NCBI GenBank assembly: GCA_903912795.1
Contig: CAIWIS010000073.1
Location: 1 to 16,292 of the forward strand
Length of the DNA: 16,292 bases
From: an uncultured Bacteroidales bacterium
Lineage (GTDB): Bacteria > Bacteroidota > Bacteroidia > Bacteroidales > Paludibacteraceae
Direction of reading: 5' to 3'
The notes under the pieces are model-generated. The model worked only from the letters and a program-made list of their open reading frames with translations. It was not told where the DNA came from and searched no databases. The position numbers were made by a program, and so were the translations under genes. Below, one piece after another: positions 15,269 through 16,292 of the stretch (within the stretch, counting starts at the first letter, position 1; every line of letters begins with the position of its first letter).

Positions 15269-15312
15269 GGCTTTAGCCAAATAATTATAAGATATAGAAT
15301 TTGGCTAAAGCC
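15269..15312. repeat. 44-bp perfect inverted repeat, copy 3
   Basis: The arms are the same 14 bp as in copies 1 and 2 (15269-15282 and 15299-15312), and the spacer equals that of copy 1. Confidence 0.85.
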
Positions 15313-15367
15313 AATACAGGGAATTGAATTATATTTTATCCTCCAGCTAAAGCAGGAGGCAATTCAA

Positions 15368-15540
15368 TGAATAGGATTGGCCTTCAGCCATTCATATAGA
15401 AGGGGATTTATGAATAGGATTGGCCTTCAGCCATTCATATAGAAGGGGATTTATGAATAAGATTGGCCTTCAGCCATTCATATAGAAGAGGATTTATGAA
15501 TAGGATTGGCCTTTAGGCCATTCATACAAATAATTATAAA
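15368..15540 (+). repeat. 43-bp tandem repeat, four copies, ending 18 bp before the transposase ATG
   Basis: Units start at 15368, 15411, 15454 and 15497 (TGAATAGGATTGGCC...). The first three carry a TGGC-CTTCA-GCCA hairpin and end CATATAGAAGGGGATTTA or a one-base variant. The fourth carries the TGGCC-TTTA-GGCCA hairpin (15507-15520) and then runs into spacer sequence of the 44-bp inverted repeat. Related single modules lie at 14910-14977 (enlarged) and 15176-15218 (decayed). Confidence 0.9.
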
Positions 15541-15557
15541 CCACAAAATAACAGATT

Positions 15558-16013
15558 ATGCCATTTGCAAAAGTTTACATTCATTTTGTATGGTCAACAA
15601 AAAACAGAGTGCCATATCTCAATTCGCCTGAACTTCGCATAGCTATGTGGAAGCACATTCGGGAAAATGCAAAAAAGAAAGAAATATACATTGATTTTAT
15701 TAATGGTCATAAAGAACATTGTCATTGTTTGGTGTCGTTAGGCGATGATCAAACTATGCGAAAAATTATGCAATTGATAAAAGGAGAATCATCTTATTGG
15801 ATTAACAAACAAAATATACTGAAAGAAAAATTCGAATGGCAGGATGAGTATTTTGCAGTTTCAGTGTCGGAATCTTTGGTAGATAAAGTAAGAAATTACA
15901 TTAAAAATCAGGAAAGTCATCATGCACATAAAACATGGGAAGAGGAATATAATGAGTTTATCGAAAAATACGGATTCCAGAAATTTAATGATACAACAAA
16001 TGAATTAACTTAG
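15558..16013 (+). CDS. IS200-like / REP-associated (RAYT-type) Y1 transposase
   Basis: 151 aa, a complete single-domain HUH endonuclease of the TnpA (Y1_Tnp) superfamily. Family knowledge: these enzymes nick single-stranded DNA at hairpins through a 5'-phosphotyrosine bond. Motifs visible: FAKVYIHFVWSTKNRVPYL (3-21, first strand and helix), INGHKEHCHCLVSLG (48-62) with the metal-binding HUH motif His54-Cys55-His56, IKGESSYWIN (74-83), FEWQDEYFAVSVSES (92-106) and VRNYIKNQESHH (111-122) with Tyr114 as likely nucleophile. The frame is intact and no catalytic residue is missing. It sits directly downstream of the hairpin array, and no TnpB or accessory gene is nearby. Bacteroidetes have many such stand-alone genes; whether this one is a transposing IS or a domesticated RAYT cannot be told from sequence. 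No promoter or Shine-Dalgarno sequence is evident. Confidence 0.9.
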   Translation: MPFAKVYIHFVWSTKNRVPYLNSPELRIAMWKHIRENAKKKEIYIDFINGHKEHCHCLVSLGDDQTMRKIMQLIKGESSYWINKQNILKEKFEWQDEYFAVSVSESLVDKVRNYIKNQESHHAHKTWEEEYNEFIEKYGFQKFNDTTNELT

Positions 16014-16027
16014 TTTCATCATTCCTC

Positions 16028-16061
16028 GTAGCTTATAATCGCGCGTTAGGCAGGGCGTTCC
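16028..16061. repeat. 34-bp dispersed motif, copy 2
   Basis: Same-orientation match (29/34) to 367-400, beginning 14 bp after the transposase stop. It contains CGCGTTAGGCAGGGCGTTCC. The 8-bp inverted partner found at copy 1 is absent. Confidence 0.5.
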
Positions 16062-16126
16062 TTCTTTAAGTAGATTGTACCCTTCGCTCTGAATGACAAT
16101 TGTGAGCAGACTTAAAATCAGGTAGG

Positions 16127-16145
16127 CAGGTGACAGTTCAATGAA
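16127..16145 (+). repeat. Decayed array repeat downstream of the transposase
   Basis: CAGGTGACAGTTCAATGAA matches CAGGAGACAATTCAATGAA at 14699-14717 in 17 of 19 positions. This is closer than its match to the internal 16-bp repeats, and it suggests that the transposase gene is bracketed by the same repeat family. Confidence 0.5.
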
Positions 16146-16155
16146 AAGAAAAACT

Positions 16156-16192
16156 AAAGCAGGAAGCATAACCAATGTTTCCTGCTTTTTTT
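16156..16192 (+). terminator. Intrinsic terminator downstream of the transposase
   Basis: AAAGCAGGAA (16156-16165) and TTCCTGCTTT (16179-16188) pair perfectly. Four inner pairs (one G-U) extend the stem to 14 bp with a 5-nt loop, and a T-run to 16192 follows. CTAAAGCAGGA here equals part of the array's CCTCC hairpin, so the terminator may derive from an array unit. Nothing else is seen up to 16257. Confidence 0.8.
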
Positions 16193-16257
16193 GTAACAAT
16201 ACACATTCTTTGTTGGTAGAGATTAATAATGATAAATTTCTTAATAATGTATTTTTT

Positions 16258-16272
16258 GACCCCCAAACCCCC
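16258..16272. repeat. Partial copy of the C/G-rich element
   Basis: GACCCCCAAACCCCC is identical to the first 15 bp of the arm at 11002. The sequence then diverges (GAATCTACTC) and the G-run half of the hairpin is absent, so this is a truncated or variant copy near the window edge. Confidence 0.6.
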
Positions 16273-16292
16273 GAATCTACTCTTTATACACA

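Larger units (their letters stand above)
14643..15557. repeat. 0.9-kb nested repeat array (REP/REPIN-like) upstream of the IS200-like transposase
   Basis: This stretch has no credible gene. It is made of composite units that each begin with a CCTCC hairpin, at 14666, 14834, 15101 and 15340, giving unit lengths of 168, 267 and 239 bp plus a final unit of about 200 bp. The order inside a unit is: CCTCC hairpin, zero to four 16-bp repeats, zero or more 43-bp modules, a TGGCC-type hairpin, a 44-bp inverted repeat, and a T-rich tail. The last unit lacks the 44-bp inverted repeat but keeps 13 bp of its spacer (CAAATAATTATAA, 15527-15539) right before the transposase start. Confidence 0.85.

Noticed and set aside
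14643..15557. CRISPR array
   Set aside because: The repeats are either contiguous (16 bp, no spacers) or 43-250-bp composite units with similar, not unique, intervening sequence. No cas gene is present.

Overview
The window looks like chromosomal DNA of an AT-rich member of the Bacteroidetes, probably the order Bacteroidales. The evidence is the gene content (a C-terminally aromatic 'putative porin', a DUF1573 protein, MeaB, a Bacteroidetes-type IS200-like transposase), promoter motifs that fit the Bacteroidetes consensus (TTTG, about 17-22 nt, then TAnnTTTG) instead of the sigma-70 type, and a general lack of Shine-Dalgarno sequences before starts. No plasmid, phage or rRNA signal is seen.

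Layout. Bases 2-346 hold the 3' end of an unrecognised gene. A plus-strand run follows: an acetate-uptake (SatP/YaaH) transporter, glucosamine-6-phosphate deaminase (nagB), then a tight three-gene unit of outer-membrane porin, family-3 solute-binding protein and metA. The metA product carries Glu111, the residue linked to acetyl-CoA use. From 5852 to 10784 all genes are on the minus strand: an orphan beta-class DNA methyltransferase, meaB, a DUF1573 periplasmic protein, a small four-helix membrane protein and an RhlE-like DEAD-box helicase. An intergenic stretch then carries a C/G-rich inverted element (11002-11110). After it come a small secreted helical protein, a tRNA-Ser(GCU) on the minus strand, and two probably co-transcribed cell-wall genes: mltG and a GHL10/DigH-like hydrolase.

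The accessory part is 14643-16200. A 0.9-kb non-coding array of nested repeats leads straight into an intact 151-aa single-domain HUH/Y1 transposase of the IS200-like or REP-associated (RAYT) type. The array has about 250-bp composite units built from 16-bp tandem repeats, a 43-bp module, short hairpins with TAAA/TTTA loops, and a 44-bp perfect inverted repeat present three times. Decayed pieces of the same family lie in the transposase leader and downstream of it. One hairpin pair shows a compensatory base exchange, and two others have their stems replaced while the flanks are kept, so the folded form seems to be what is preserved. This is the best candidate for an undescribed system: a Bacteroidetes REP/REPIN-like family beside its probable mobilising enzyme.

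Functional links: SatP and NagB both feed central metabolism (acetate; amino sugar to fructose-6-P) but have separate promoters and terminators. MltG and the GHL10 enzyme both act on glycan strands. The porin, binding protein and MetA share a transcript by spacing, though their link is not obvious.
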